A DNA stretch of 64,000 nt, from contig KV918810.1 of the NCBI GenBank assembly GCA_002049455.2, forward strand, positions 1 to 64,000, in the 5' to 3' direction. The notes under the pieces were generated by a model. That model saw only the letters and a program-made list of their open reading frames with translations, had not been told where the DNA came from and made no database searches. Below are positions 1 through 11,256 of the stretch, one piece after another (position 1 is the stretch's first letter; every line of letters begins with the position of its first letter). Source of the stretch: Porphyra umbilicalis. Taxonomy: Eukaryota > Rhodophyta > Bangiophyceae > Bangiales > Bangiaceae. The translations under genes were made by a program, and so were the position numbers.

Positions 1-1287
1 GTTCTGTGCGCGGACCTGTGACGAGGAGAGGGCGGCGTCGTGCGTGTGGCCCGTGCGAGGGGGTGGTGGTGTCGCGGTGGCGGATCCGGCCGTGCGGGAT
101 GTCGCACAACTAACCGCGCGGTACGTCGTGGGGGGAAGAGAACGGACAGGGGGGTACGTTCGGGGGGCTGTGGAGGGGTTGAGGGGCCGTGGGGCTGGAG
201 GGGGGGAGGGGTGAAGACGCCGCTGGCTAGCCGGTGGCAGCCCCTACGGCGGCGGCGGCGGACCCTGCGCCCGCGCGCCCTGCTGCGATAGGCTTGCTAC
301 TGGCAACAAGCCTAGCCATCATGGACGAGGGGGCGGGAGTGGCGTGGCGTTTGCCCCAGGGGGCGGGTGGACTGCGCGGTAGCGGCGGCGGAGGCGGACG
401 TGGGTGTGAGGCCGGTGGGCTGGGGGGGGTGAGGCTGTCGGCGAGCCGTGCGTGGCTTGGGACTGTCGCAAGCACGGCGTCGCCTGGGTGGGGGGCCGGC
501 GCGCTCCGGGGCGGACGGCTCTGGCGCGCGCGCCTGCTCGTGGACGCCCGCAATGACATAAAACTGAAAGCGCGTACGCGAAAACACCCTGGCCTGGAGT
601 TGTGCTGTGATCGAAGACAATCTATACGAGTAAGTTCTGGAGCATTATTTAGACTTGAAGCATGCCGCGTCGCGCTTCACTTGGCACGTGGTTATATTTT
701 TCATGCACTGCATTGGTTTTTATTTTTATGTCATTGCGGGCGTCCACGAGCAGGCGCGCGCGCCAGAGCCGTCCGCCCCGGAGCGCGCCGGCCCCCCACC
801 CAGGCGACGCCGTGCTTGCGACAGTCCCAAGCCACGCACGGCTCGCCGACAGCCTCACCCCCCCCAGCCCACCGGCCTCACACCCACGTCCGCCTCCGCC
901 GCCGCTACCGCGCAGTCCACCCGCCCCCTGGGGCAAACGCCACGCCACTCCCGCCCCCTCGTCCATGATGGCTAGGCTTGTTGCCAGTAGCAAGCCTATC
1001 GCAGCAGGGCGCGCGGGCGCAGGGTCCGCCGCCGCCGCCGTAGGGGCTGCCACCGGCTAGCCAGCGGCGTCTTCACCCCTCCCCCCCTCCAGCCCCACGG
1101 CCCCTCAACCCCTCCACAGCCCCCCGAACGTACCCCCCTGTCCGTTCTCCTCCCCCCACGACGTACCGCGCGGTCAGTTGTGCGACATCCCGCACGGCCG
1201 GATCCGCCACCGCGACACCACCACCCCCTCGCACGGGCCACACGCACGACGCCGCCCTCTCCTCGTCACAGGTCCGCGCACAGAACC
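1..1287. repeat. Large near-perfect inverted repeat (palindrome)
   Basis: Positions 1-563 reappear as the reverse complement at about 725-1287, around a 160-base non-palindromic loop (564-724). Only a couple of mismatches are visible, near positions 113 and 138 of the left arm. The left arm may start before the window. Open frames in the two arms mirror each other, carry no recognisable protein and are treated as non-genic. The loop is itself one arm of another inverted repeat (next entry). It could be a recent inverted transposon duplication or an assembly artefact; the mismatches mildly favour a real structure. Confidence 0.85.
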
Positions 1288-2228
1288 ACGAGGGCAGCTG
1301 CGTCACGCCACTCGCGACTGCCCGCTTGAGACACTGCGCGCCACGGTCACACCACATTCCACGACTCTCGGCCGTCCCCGATCTTGGCCCTCTCCTGCGC
1401 GTTCAAAATTTTGAAGAACAAAAACACCGTCCAGAGCATCTCAGGGGCATGTTTCACCAATTACGTCTTCAATTCCTCACCCGACGCGGTCATATGCAGC
1501 ACGCATCCTCGTTTCCAGCTCGTCTGAAGCACAGACCCCCCGTTTCAAGCCATCTGAACGAGAAAAAAACCCTCTTTCTACATGGTTGGACCCCACAAAC
1601 GCCCAACGTACGGCCATCGTGCAAAAATACATGTACGGATAGTGTGCAAGTTGACGCTTCTAACCATGTCGGACTCAACGCACGGCGACGTCCGCCCGAG
1701 CCGTACGAGGTCTCTCCGCGTGCACCCCGCTTTTTCGCAAGTACTCCCGCAACGTGCACTAGCTCGGAAAAAAATTAGAATGGGGGCCCCTATGCGCATG
1801 TTGGATAGTATTCTGGCCTAAAGGCCAGGGGAAAAACCAATGCAGTGCATGAAAAATATAACCACGTGCCAAGTGAAGCGCGACGCGGCATGCTTCAAGT
1901 CTATGGCGCGTCGCCAAAGAATGATCGGATCCGAGCAAGTTCCACAGCAAGTTGCAGCATGCTGTGACCGTGCTGTGACTGTGCTTTGAAATAAAATTGC
2001 ATGCTGAGGGCTCCTGGATGGCTCTGTGGGAGGCAAGGACGATCACAGCAATTTTAAATTCTGTGCTGTGAGCTGCTGTGAACTGCTGTGACTTGCTGTG
2101 AGCGTTTCTCAGATCCGATTATTCTTTGGCGATGCGCCATAAATAATGCTCCAGAACTTACTCGTATAGATTGTCTTCGATCACAGCACAACTCCAGGCC
2201 AGGGTGTTTTCGCGTACGCGCTTTCAGT
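563..2228. mobile_element. Inverted-repeat element with 160-base terminal arms
   Basis: The left arm, 563-722, is matched in reverse complement by 1832-1903 plus 2142-2228; the right arm is split by a 236-base MITE. A 22-base block inside the arm occurs at 570-591 and in inverse orientation at 2200-2221, and again at 16093-16114, so the arm belongs to a dispersed family. The interior holds one arm of the large palindrome and about 540 bases of unremarkable DNA. No transposase is visible, so this would be a non-autonomous element. Exact ends and target duplication are not clear. Confidence 0.6.
1904..2139. mobile_element. 236-base Tc1/mariner-type MITE with TA target duplication
   Basis: The ends are inverted repeats starting TGGCGC and ending GCGCCA, matching with few differences over about 30 bases. 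TA flanks both sides (1902-1903 and 2140-2141). The interior has repeated TGCTGTGA motifs on the right side (about 2065-2100). The uninterrupted sister copy of the surrounding repeat, in inverse orientation at 640-662, has a single TA at 650-651. It therefore shows the empty site and proves precise insertion with TA duplication. No coding capacity. Confidence 0.88.
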
Positions 2229-2270
2229 GCATCACTACACTTTGAGAGCACCCTGTCCTAAAGGCCAGGG
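2227..2270 (+). repeat. Terminal-type repeat ending CCTAAAGGCCAGGG (right-end orientation)
   Basis: A 44-base block identical in reverse complement to 12735-12778. Its outer part resembles other ends in the window: CCTAAAGGCCAGGG at 1818-1831 and CCTGAAGGCCAGGG near 13415-13428. It looks like the right end of a terminal-inverted-repeat transposon family. The matching left end for this copy was not found inside the window. Confidence 0.6.
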
Positions 2271-3296
2271 AATACTACTGAAACGGCATTGTCGCTGGCA
2301 GCGTTGCTGCTCTTCCATGCGGGCCACCGGCCAGCGTTGGTGGGCGACCGGGGGGCGGCGGCGGCGGCGGCGGTTGCCGCCGCGCTCGGCCGCCTGCCGG
2401 CGGACACGGCGACGGCGGGGGTGCTGTCACCGGCGGACCTCCCCGCCCGCTACGCGCGGCCCGTGGGGAAGAGGGGGGGGGGGGGGGTGCCCCCCGCCAC
2501 CAGCCGCAGGCGGGCGTCTTTGACTTGACGGGCAGCGGCTCGGGAGTGGTCCCCGCCGCCCTGTGCGCCCTCGTGTCCAGCGGGGTTTGGTGCTCGCGCC
2601 GCCCCGCGGGGGCCGGTACGCCGCCGTAGGGAGACCGGGTGCTGCCGGCGGCGCCGCACCTCGCCGGCGGCCTGCGCGTGGTGGCCACCCCCGCCGACGG
2701 CGGCGGTTTCGCCGCCGGCGTGCCGGCGGCCACCGCCGTGAGCGACACCGTTCCCGCGGCCGCCCTCGGCGTGCGGCAGGTGCCGCTAGCTGCCGCGCCG
2801 CCGGTGCTGGCCGCCGCCGCGGAGGGCGGCGGGGGGGGAGGGAGGGTCGTCCTCGTACTCCCCATGCCCGGGGGGGAGGACGAGCCGGCGGATTGTGGAA
2901 GTTCCTATGCCCCAAGACTGGCAACGCGCGGGTTTTCGACACATCGCCAGAAAGTACTTACATGAGGACGGGGACTCCTCACTGAGGTGGTGTCGCAGCG
3001 AGATGAAGTAGACGACCTGCCGTCCTCCCTCAAAGAGAGAGGACGGCCGTCTTCTTCACCTCGACCAGAGCTCTGGATAGCTGCTTAGTTTTTGCTTCCC
3101 TTCCTCTCATGGTACACACAACAACGTTGCGACGTGTATTCACATACAGACGATGCAGTGATTTTGAGATACCCACGAGCAAGACAAGCAAGCTGCTCTT
3201 GGTCCTGTACAATGGAGCCCTCCTCCCGCGCTCGCCCGGCCGCCGTCACGCTCTGGTTCGGCCTCTCTCTAGTATCCGAGCCATTGCGTATCCCCT
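2271..3296. other. GC-rich stretch with coding-like fragments, no complete gene
   Basis: Between the repeat at 2270 and the cupin gene, three short plus-strand frames (2289-2528, around 2520-2640, 2639-2965) have alanine-rich, protein-like composition. They could be pieces of one decayed or frame-broken gene, with a PVGKR block near residue 58 of the first piece. No family is assigned. From about 2966 to 3296 nothing is recognised except the 3' flank of the cupin gene. Confidence 0.3.
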
Positions 3297-3932
3297 TCAC
3301 AGCACCCCCCCGGCGCAAAACGCACGCGCCGCGGCGGGAGAAAAGCCATTGCCGAGCGCGGCGGCGACTTGAAAGTCGGGCAGCGCGCACACGCTGCTGC
3401 CGACGAGCAGTGTCCCCGGGTCTGCACTGTTGAGCGTCGCCACAAAGCGGCACGGCTCGGCAGATACGCACGTCTGCGAGTGGATGAGGCCCTCGGGGAT
3501 GACGCTCAGTTGCCCCGCCGCGGCCTTGACGACAATGGTCGACCGGCCCGACCCGTTCTCCTCCACAATGACCGTCTGGATGGTGCCGTGCACGATGTAG
3601 TCGAGCTCCGTCGCGCGCGGGTGGAGGTGCGCCGGCAGCGTCGCGCCGGGATGGATACTTGCCACCGTGTAGGCCATCTGTGTGTCGGCGCCACCGAGGA
3701 CCGGGTGCTGGTCGACGGCGCCGAGGGAGAGGCTCCCAAACGGCAGCTGCCGCAGGTTGGCGGGCGCGCCCGGCGTGAAGACAAAGGCGGCGTCGGGGAC
3801 GGCGGAGCGGAGCCGGTTGGAAGCAAACACGTTGGTTGACCGCACGAGGGCGGCGGCGGGGTCGGCGACGGCGACGATCAAGGCGGCGACCGCCGCGGCG
3901 GCGGCGACGGGGAGGGCGCGGGGAGAGATCAT
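3297..3932 (-). CDS. Germin-like/cupin secreted protein
   Basis: A 211-residue protein of the cupin superfamily, about the usual length for germin-like and spherulin-like proteins. The chosen ATG sits in an excellent CCGCCACC-ATG context; the frame stays open upstream but is then proline/serine-rich leader-like sequence. Residues 1-28 form a hydrophobic Ala/Val-rich signal peptide. Cupin motif 1 is G-x5-H-x-H-x4-E with H102, H104 and E109. Motif 2 contributes H151, after the G-x5-P-x-G block. These four are the classical metal ligands and all are present. Cysteines at 155, 161, 182 and 206 suit an extracellular protein. Likely a secreted, Mn-binding cell-wall or storage-type protein; oxalate oxidase or superoxide dismutase activity cannot be inferred from the fold alone. 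Single exon. Confidence 0.9.
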   Translation of the reverse strand: MISPRALPVAAAAAVAALIVAVADPAAALVRSTNVFASNRLRSAVPDAAFVFTPGAPANLRQLPFGSLSLGAVDQHPVLGGADTQMAYTVASIHPGATLPAHLHPRATELDYIVHGTIQTVIVEENGSGRSTIVVKAAAGQLSVIPEGLIHSQTCVSAEPCRFVATLNSADPGTLLVGSSVCALPDFQVAAALGNGFSPAAARAFCAGGVL

Positions 3933-4896
3933 GGTGGCGGGAAGGGCGGGGAATGTGGCAAGGGAGGAGGAGGAAGCACTCTTGGCAACAGACAGGGGCG
4001 GGTCTGCGGGAAAGAGCGGGGGAGCGGGGAATAGCGGGATTGGGGAGGAGGTACTCAGGGTCGGCGAGGGGTGTGCGGGTGCGGTGGTTGTTGACCGTGG
4101 CGGGGGCCTGCATTGGGACAAGGCGCCCTTCTTATGCGCCCTCTTCGGCCCGTGAGGGGGGGACGTCTGCTGGTGTGCCTCACTCGGGCCACCACCGCTT
4201 CGTCAGACCAACAGGCCCCTGCAGTACTGCAAAGGCACACCGGCTAGACGCAGCCGAGCACCGGTCATTGCTATGCCCTGTCGTGGCACAGCAGTGCTCG
4301 CTGCGCGCGCGCCCCACTTCGCTCCCCCAACAACCGCTGCGTGCAACCAGACGCGAAAAACCTCCACCCGACGGTCGCCGAGCCCCAAAATGCCGCCCCG
4401 TCAACACCGACGCGGGCACGCGCGGCACCCGCCGGCGCGTGACGTGGCAGCGCGGGCCCCCACCCCCGCCGCGGACGGCGCGAGCGGGGAGCCACCGTGC
4501 CACGGTCGAGGCGGCGGCGGCCGCGCGGCGGTGGGGGGATGCGCGCCCCCGCGCGGCAGGCGGGCGACGCGCGCCACCGTGCGCCTCGGCGTGGCGGCGG
4601 ACGCGCCGCCCCACGGGGCGTCCGCGGTGGAGGCGCCGCCTCGGCGACGCGCCACGTTGCGGCTCGGGGGGGATCTGCCGCCGCACTTCCGAGGCCGCGA
4701 CGGGGAGTTCCAAAGCTAATTACACCCGTGCCCCGACCCGGTCGGGATCGTGATCGTCCGCATGGCTGCGGCGCGCGTGCCGCTCCGCGCGCGGTCCACG
4801 TCTCGAGGGCGAAAAAAAGAGACAGATCCTTGATGCCCGAGCCACTCGAGGACGCACGCACCGGCAGAGGAGGAAAAAAAAGGCGCGGGCGCCACA
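3933..4896. promoter_or_regulatory. Upstream region of the cupin gene and 3' flank of the low-complexity gene
   Basis: This holds the 5' leader of the cupin gene (about 3933-4140, rich in CCC/TCC on the minus strand). About 700 bases follow in which the only open frames are arginine/proline/alanine-rich antisense-type readings. The 3' end of the adjacent low-complexity gene may extend down to about 4716 in another frame. No TATA box or other motif is identified with confidence. Confidence 0.25.
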
Positions 4897-5325
4897 TCAT
4901 ACGGGGACCGCGCGGGTCGCGCCCGCCCCTCCCCCTCCCCGTCCCGCCCCCCCCGTCCTCCGCCGCCACCGCCGCCCGCTCCCCTTCCGCCGCCCCCGCC
5001 CCCACCGCCACCGCCACCGCCACCGGCGCCGCCGCCGCCGCCACTGGCGCCCCCCCCCCCGACGCCGACGGCGCGCGGCTGCCGCGCTTGCTCCCACTCC
5101 GCCGCCCGTCCCGTTTCCGCCGCCGCCCGCCGCCGCCACCCCCCCCCCACCGCCACCCCCGCCGCCGCCGCCGCCGCCCGCGTCGCTCGCGACAGAGACG
5201 CACGGGCTCGGCGCCCGCACGCCGCCGTCACTGGCCGGCCGCAGGCGCCCGCCGAGGCGGTCCCCCAGCCCGCTGACGCCCCAATCGGCGCGGCCGCGGG
5301 CGCCCGTGACGGATCCCGCACCGCC

Positions 5326-5372
<47 letters not shown>

Positions 5373-5856
5373 TAGCTGTCGTACTGTGGGAGACGCTGCG
5401 GCCGCGGTGGCGGCCGCCGTGTCTCGACTTGCGCGCGCGGCCGCGGTCGCGGCCATCCCCAGCGTCGGCCGACGCGGACGGCGGCGGCGGCGGCGGCGCG
5501 TCGGGGCGCGCGCGGTCGCCGCGCGCGGCGGCGACGTTTCCGGCGGCGAGCGCCGCCGCGGCGGTGCCGAGGCGCGCCCACACGCTGCCCTGCGGGGCGT
5601 CGGCGGGGGAGCGCCCCGCCGCGCCGGCGGCGCCAGACCGGGGGGAGGCGCCGGCCGCGCCGCCGGGCGACGGCGGGGGGACGGGAAAGGATTGGGGGAT
5701 GGCCCACCCGTTGGTCGGCGTGCCGGGCACGGGGGTGGTGGCCACAGGCACTGGCAGCGGCAGCGGCAGTAGCAGGGGCACCGGTACCGGACCGGCGGCG
5801 GCGCCACCACCGCCACCGCCGCCACCGCCACCACCGCCGCCACCGCCGCCACCGCC

Positions 5857-5889
<33 letters not shown>

Positions 5890-7515
5890 CCCCCCTCCTC
5901 TCCGCCCCCCCCCCCGTCGCCTCCCGCCGCCGCTGCCGCCGCGTCCGCCTTGACCTGCCGCCCGAGGTGCCCCGTAATCAGGCGGCTCGCCACGCGGTCG
6001 GTCGTTTCCGGGCGCCCCCCCCCCCCCCCCCGCCCCCACGCCCGCCGCCGACGCGGCGGCAAACGCCGCGTGCGTCGCCGCTTCCGCGTCAACGAGCGGG
6101 CGGGCCGACCACGCGGGCGCCCCCGCCGGCCGCAGCGCGGCGAGCAACGCCCGCGCGTCCGCGGCGGTGCGGGTGAGGACGAGCGTCAGCCCCGGGTAGT
6201 CGACGGGGACGAGCGACACGGGGCGCGCGGCGGTGCGGGAGACCATTGCGCGGACGGCTTCGGGGGGGGACGCGGACGGGTGGGAGAGCTCCACCGCGTG
6301 CTCCGAGGGGATGGGCGGGGGGGCGGGGGGGGGGGGGGGCGCCCGCGTGGGGGGGGGGGGGGCGCCGGTGGAGGTGACGGCCACCACGTTGACGGCGGGC
6401 GTCGTCGTCGCCCCGGGGGTGGGCGGAGCGAGCACGGGCGACGGGCCGGGCGCGCGTCGTGGGGCGGCGGCGGCCGGCCGCGGTAGCTCCGCCGCGGCCG
6501 CCGCAGAGGGCTTGGCCGCGGCAGCGGCCGGCGCCGCCGGCGGCACCGCCACGCCCGCGGCGGCGCCACCCCGACCGCCCGGCACGGCGGCCGCCGGCGC
6601 GCCGCCGTCGGGCGGCGGCGGCGCCGACCACCACGCGCGGTTTGGCACGGCGGGCACGACGACCGACGTGGCGACCGTTGTGGCCGCCGCCGCCGCCTTG
6701 CGCACCGTCGGCGGGGCCCACCCCGACGTGGCCGGCGGGGTGACCGGCTTGGCCGCCGCCGCCGTCGCCGCCGCCGCCACGGGCTTGGCCGCCGCCGCCG
6801 TCGCCGCCGCCGCCGCGGGCTTGGCCGCCGCCGCCCCCGCCGCCGCGGGCTTGACCGCCGCCGCCCCCGCCGCCGCGGGCTTGACCGCCGCCGCCGCCAC
6901 CGCCAGTGGCGCGGCCGGTCCCTTGGCCACCGGCACCATCACCGGCACCGTCCACGGCGACGCGGCGGGCGGCGCCCCCCCCCCCCCCCAACCTTCTTGA
7001 GCACCCCCCCGAGCGGGGGCGGCGCGGGCTTGGCCCCCCCCTTGGCCGCCACCGCCTTTGCCGGCAGCGACTTTGGGGAGACGGCCTTGGCGGCGCCCCC
7101 CCCCCCACCCCCCCCCCCCCCCCCTTCCCCCGTGCCGCCGCGCATACGCCTCCCGCGACGCCGCGTCGGCATCACGCAGCGGGCGGGCCGCCCACGGGGC
7201 CCCCCCCCCGGCGACAGCGCCGACAGCAGCGCCCGCGCGTCGACGGGCGTGCGGGTGACGACGAGCGTGCGGCCCGGCGCGCCGCCGACGGGCACCAAAT
7301 CGTACGCCTTGCGCGCGCACCGGCCGACCGTCGAGCGCACGACGGCGGCGGGGGAGGCGGCGGGGTGGCACAACTCCACAACGTGCTCCCCGCCGAGGCC
7401 GGCAGAGAGGGCGGCCGACGCCTTGGCGCCGGGGGGGGGGGGTTTGGGCGCGTGGGGGGGGGGGTCCCGGACCCCGCCCCCGTCGCCGCGGCCCCCGCCG
7501 CCGCCGCCGCCGCCC

Positions 7516-7559
<44 letters not shown>

Positions 7560-8164
7560 TCCGCCGCCGCCGCGGGGCTCGGGGATGGGGCGCACGCCAC
7601 CAGTGGCGGCGGCGGCGGCACCCCCGCCGGGGCCGCCGCCGCCGCCGCCGCTGCCGCCGCGGTCGCGTCCCCCGCCGCGGGGCACCGGCGGCGGTGCCGC
7701 CAGTGGCCCGCCCCCCCCCAGCCGCCGCAGCATCGTCGGCGGCGCGTCGGCGGGCACGCGGCGGCGATCGCCGCCGCCGCGCGGCGGCGGCGCCCACAGC
7801 GGCTCGGGGGCGCCACGCGCGGCGCGGCCGCCGCCGCCGCCGCCCCCACCGCTGATGCGCGTCAAGCCACCACCGGCGCCACCGGCGATGCGCCAGTCCC
7901 CCCCCCCCCCCCCCCCGAAAGCCCGGAGCCCCCCCCCCCCACCCCCCGCAGCGGCGCGCCACCCCCGCCGCCGCCGCCGCCGCTGCCGGCGGCACGACGC
8001 CCCCCGCCCCCCCCCCCTCGATCCCGCGGTGCCGCCGGCGGCGGCGGTGGCGGCGGCTCGTGCGTCACGCCCGGCCGCTCGGCGCCAATGGTGCCGAGGT
8101 CCCCGAGGTCCCCATCGTCGTCGCTCAGGTCGCCCCAGTCGAGACCCCCCGAGCCGCCGCTCAT
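4897..8164 (-). CDS. Low-complexity putative RNA-binding protein with two RRM-like repeats (frame-broken)
   Basis: The likely start is the ATG at 8164. It opens an acidic segment (MSGGSGGLDWGDLSDDD, then GDLGDLG) followed by proline and glycine runs. Further down, a module of about 85 residues occurs twice, near 7400-7170 and 6310-6060. Each copy begins EHxVELxHPxASP, continues with an RT/RC helix and a strand-strand segment ending LVxTRTxxDARALLxAL, and ends near ARPLxDA. The beta-alpha-beta-beta-alpha pattern is RRM-like, which is inference. The copies are separated by Ala/Lys/Pro-rich repeats (AAAAKP, about 6750-6900). The C-terminal part has an RS/RG-like stretch (RGRARKSRHGG) and long Gly runs. 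The reading frame must change several times at C-runs (about 7900-7930, 7200-7210, 7100-7125, 6970-6990), so either the assembly has homopolymer length errors or the gene is decayed. The 3' end is uncertain between about 4716 and 5200. Likely a nucleic-acid-binding, phase-separating type protein. Confidence 0.5.
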
Positions 8165-9019
8165 CCTCAGAGGCGCGGTGGCGCCGCCGCCGCCGGGGGT
8201 GCGGTCCGCCGTGACGCGGGGGCGCCACAGCCGCCGACACGCTTGGCGCCGCGCTCAAGCGCAAAGGAAACAAACAAACAAACAAACACACAGAAAAGAG
8301 CGTCCGAGAGGGAAGACAGGCGCCACACCGAGACGCGCGCGGCCGGCGCGTCGGGTCAAATGGTCGCGTCGTTGAGCGCTTCCCCGACCACCCCCCCCCC
8401 CCCCCCCCCGTAGCCCCTTCCCGGTCGCAGGCAGGACTCAGCGACGGCACCCCCCCCCCCCGACCACCCGTCCGCGGCAGCGTGACCGGTGTGGCGGGCG
8501 CGGTGCGGCGCGGCCGGGACGGGGCGCGGCGGTCGGCGCGCGCGGCTGGGTGTGGTCGACCGGCCCGCCCGCGCCGCGGCGTCGGCGGCACCGCGCGGCG
8601 CGCGGCCGCCAAGACGCGGGCGCCAGCGGCTCTGGGGGGGCGGTGGCGGGGCGGATCGCCATTGGCCGCCGCCGCCGACGCGCCTCCGCGTGGCCATGCC
8701 CATTTGTCGCTTCCAATTACAATCTGTTCCGGTTTTTTCGAATCACCGCGAGCTGTTCCTACAGCTTTAGACAGTTCGACTGAACATTATGTCAAAGTGG
8801 ATGGTGTTCTTCCTCGTCTTGTCTCGTCGCTCTCGTATCGTCGTGTTGCGCCGTCCGATTGTCTTATTGCTCGCTCAATTTGTCAAAAAAAGTCTAGTGA
8901 TCGGTGGCGGTGCCACCGGTCCTCGGTGCCGCCCGTTTTTCTGGCGTGGTACACGCCCCGTGGCTGTCGGACCCGCAGCGCGCCATCGTCGAAGGTGGGT
9001 GCGAAACGCGCCCCAGCAA
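8165..9019. other. Leader of the low-complexity gene and intergenic DNA
   Basis: Upstream of the ATG at 8164 on the minus strand lies an AAAC-rich tract (about 8268-8292 on +), probably 5' leader. C-runs occur at 8391-8410 and 8450-8461. From about 8712 to 9019 the base composition drops to ordinary levels. No gene, RNA or repeat is recognised there. Confidence 0.3.
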
Positions 9020-11256
9020 TCAAACGCCTTGTGCCCCGACCGACCCGTCGGGGTTGCCCCCGGCAGGGTGGCAAAAGTACGCCCCGGACAAGTGGCGGCG
9101 GTCGGGCCCCCACGAGTCGTCGTCACCCCACGTACGCAGGGTCGTGGTGACGCGCGGCAGCGACGCGGCCATCCGCCGGGCGGTCGCCGCCATGCGCGCC
9201 TCCTCCGCGGCGCTCAGGTCGGGAGAGAAGACGCGGAGGGCCCTCCCGATGGGCGTCCACGACAACCACGTCAGGGACCGCAGGCCCGCCCAAGACGCCA
9301 GCGGGGACAGGTCCGGAGGGGGAGACTCCCACCCGCCAACTTCGTCGTCGGGGAGATCTGCCGGCAGCAGCGCATCGTTCGAGCGCCCTAACGTCACAAA
9401 CCGGAGGGCGACGAGTGCCACTGGTGCCGCCGACGGGGGGGCGGAGAGGGCCGCCACGGCGGCGGCAGCGCTCACCCCACACGAGGCGGGGTCGGTCGAC
9501 AGCACCAGCTCCAAGCGTGTGAGAGCAGGGAATGCCGGCCACGACGATAGCCGCACGTTGGCGGCCTTGGTGAACACCAGGCGGAGGGTGATCAACGCCG
9601 GCAGGGCAGCCAGCGAAACCACCGCCGCGTCAGTCGCTGTAGGTCCGAGGGCAATGGTCAGGGACCGCAGGCCGGTAGCGGGGGTCCACCCCATCACCCC
9701 CGCCGCTGCCGCCGTATCGCTCGCCGTCGGCACTGGCCCGACGCCGCCGGCCACGTCGGCTGAGAAAGATTGAGATGTTCCTTGACCGCATACCAATTTG
9801 ACGGTGGCGTCGTCATACGTCCACGGTGTCGAATTGGTTGTCGACGCAACGAGCTCACAGGGTACGGCAGCGGGCGAGCCTGGGCCTGCCCACAGTTCGC
9901 CAGAGCCCCACACCCATCCCCCAGCCGCCGTCGAGTCGCAGATGTCGGCGGGCAACCGCAAGACGTCCAGGGGCGGGCGGCCGGCCAGCGCCACAGGCAG
10001 CTCGAGGTGGAGGGGGGCGACCTCGATGGCCGTGTGAAGCTCCAGGTGGTTCAGCTCAGGTACCGCCGGCAGGGCCAGGCCTTTCAGAGCCCCCCGCCCG
10101 ACGGCGCCGTGGAGGGAGAGACTGGACAGTCGCGGGGCGGCCGCCACCAGCGCTACCATATCAGCCGCATCGACGCTGCCGAGGAAAGACAACACGCGGA
10201 GGTGGGGCAACTGCACGGGCGGTGCCAGGCCGCCAGAGCCCCACGGGGCCGGTATCAGCAGCGGGGGCGGGAGCGGCGAGGCAACGGCGGCGCCAAGCCA
10301 ATAGGACAGGCACCCGGTCACATGGTGCGAGCACTCGCCCGCATCGACCAGGGCGCTGCGATGTCCTGTTTCCGCTGAAAGGCCGAGAACGACCTCCTCC
10401 AGCTCCGCCGCATGCGTCCGCAGCACCGACGCAATCGCCCAGTGGGTGGGGCCGTCGCCCGCTGTCGCGCGCCGCAGGCGGAGCGTCCTTAGACGGCCGG
10501 CCGACAGACGTGCGCCGCCTTGTCCCAATAGGCGAATAGCCCACCCGTCGGCGGCAAACGCATCCAAGGGGCAGCTCGCCAGCGGCGGGAGTAGGCGCCC
10601 GAGGACGTCGGCGTTGGCGGGACTGTACGGCAGCATATCCAGCCGACCTGTCTGGTAGATGCGGCCGAGGCGGGCGGCGCGCAAGAGGCGGCCGCCACTC
10701 CCGTCGCGCCCCGCACCGCCGGTGAAGTGGCCAAGAAAGGCCGCCACGGAGCGCACCAGCTCATCTGCAACGGCCGGATCGTGCGTCGTCGGACCCAGGG
10801 CCGGGTCTCTAATGCGGCCTTTTGAGCGGCAGACATTTGGCTCCCTGTCGAAGAGCATCTGGGCCGTGAGGGGGACGAGGTTGGCGACCTTGATTCTTGT
10901 GGCATCCATTATGGCGTAGTGAGCCCCCAGGACAAAAAACCGACGCCGATCAAACTCGAGCGTGGTGCGCCAGATCCCTCCTAGCGGTTGCTCCAGAGCG
11001 CCCCGCCCGTCGGGGGTCACCGGCGGCAGCTCGACGCGTCGGACGGCGTCCAGGCAGGCCCCGTGCGCCACAGCACACGTGCGGGAGAGGGCCGACCACG
11101 CCGACCCGTGGCCAGTCGCCCACAAATGTGCAGCGACGGCCGTGAGAAGCTCGGGTGGTAGGCACAGCAGGGACGGGGGGGGGGATTAGCTCCGGTGGCG
11201 GCGGTCGTCGCCGCCGCCGCGGGCGCCGCCATGGCCGCCGCCGCGGGCGCCGCCAT
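9020..11256 (-). CDS. F-box/leucine-rich-repeat-like protein
   Basis: About 745 residues. The chosen start is the ATG at 11256 (GTCGGCC-ATG-G), giving MAAPAAAAMAAPAAAA followed by Thr/Ala/Pro. A run of ten G (about 11175-11184 on +) must change length by one to join this start to the long frame that is open from 11125 downward. After that join comes an F-box-like motif, LPPELLTAVAAHLW, followed by WSALSRTCAVAHGACLDAV. The middle and C-terminal parts contain irregular leucine-rich repeats: segments near residues 230, 310-370, 500-540 and 600 read LRxLxLxx, LxxLSLHG, LNHLELHT, LITLRLVF and LTRLELVL. F-box/LRR proteins are substrate receptors of SCF ubiquitin ligases, so that role is inferred. 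No transmembrane segment is seen. The GC-rich frame is otherwise uninterrupted for 700 codons, so it is very likely a real gene. Confidence 0.75.

Noticed and set aside
40..1247. Matching 83-residue open frames in the two palindrome arms
   Set aside because: They are mirror images caused by the inverted repeat, are arginine/glycine-rich compositional sequence, and have no domain.
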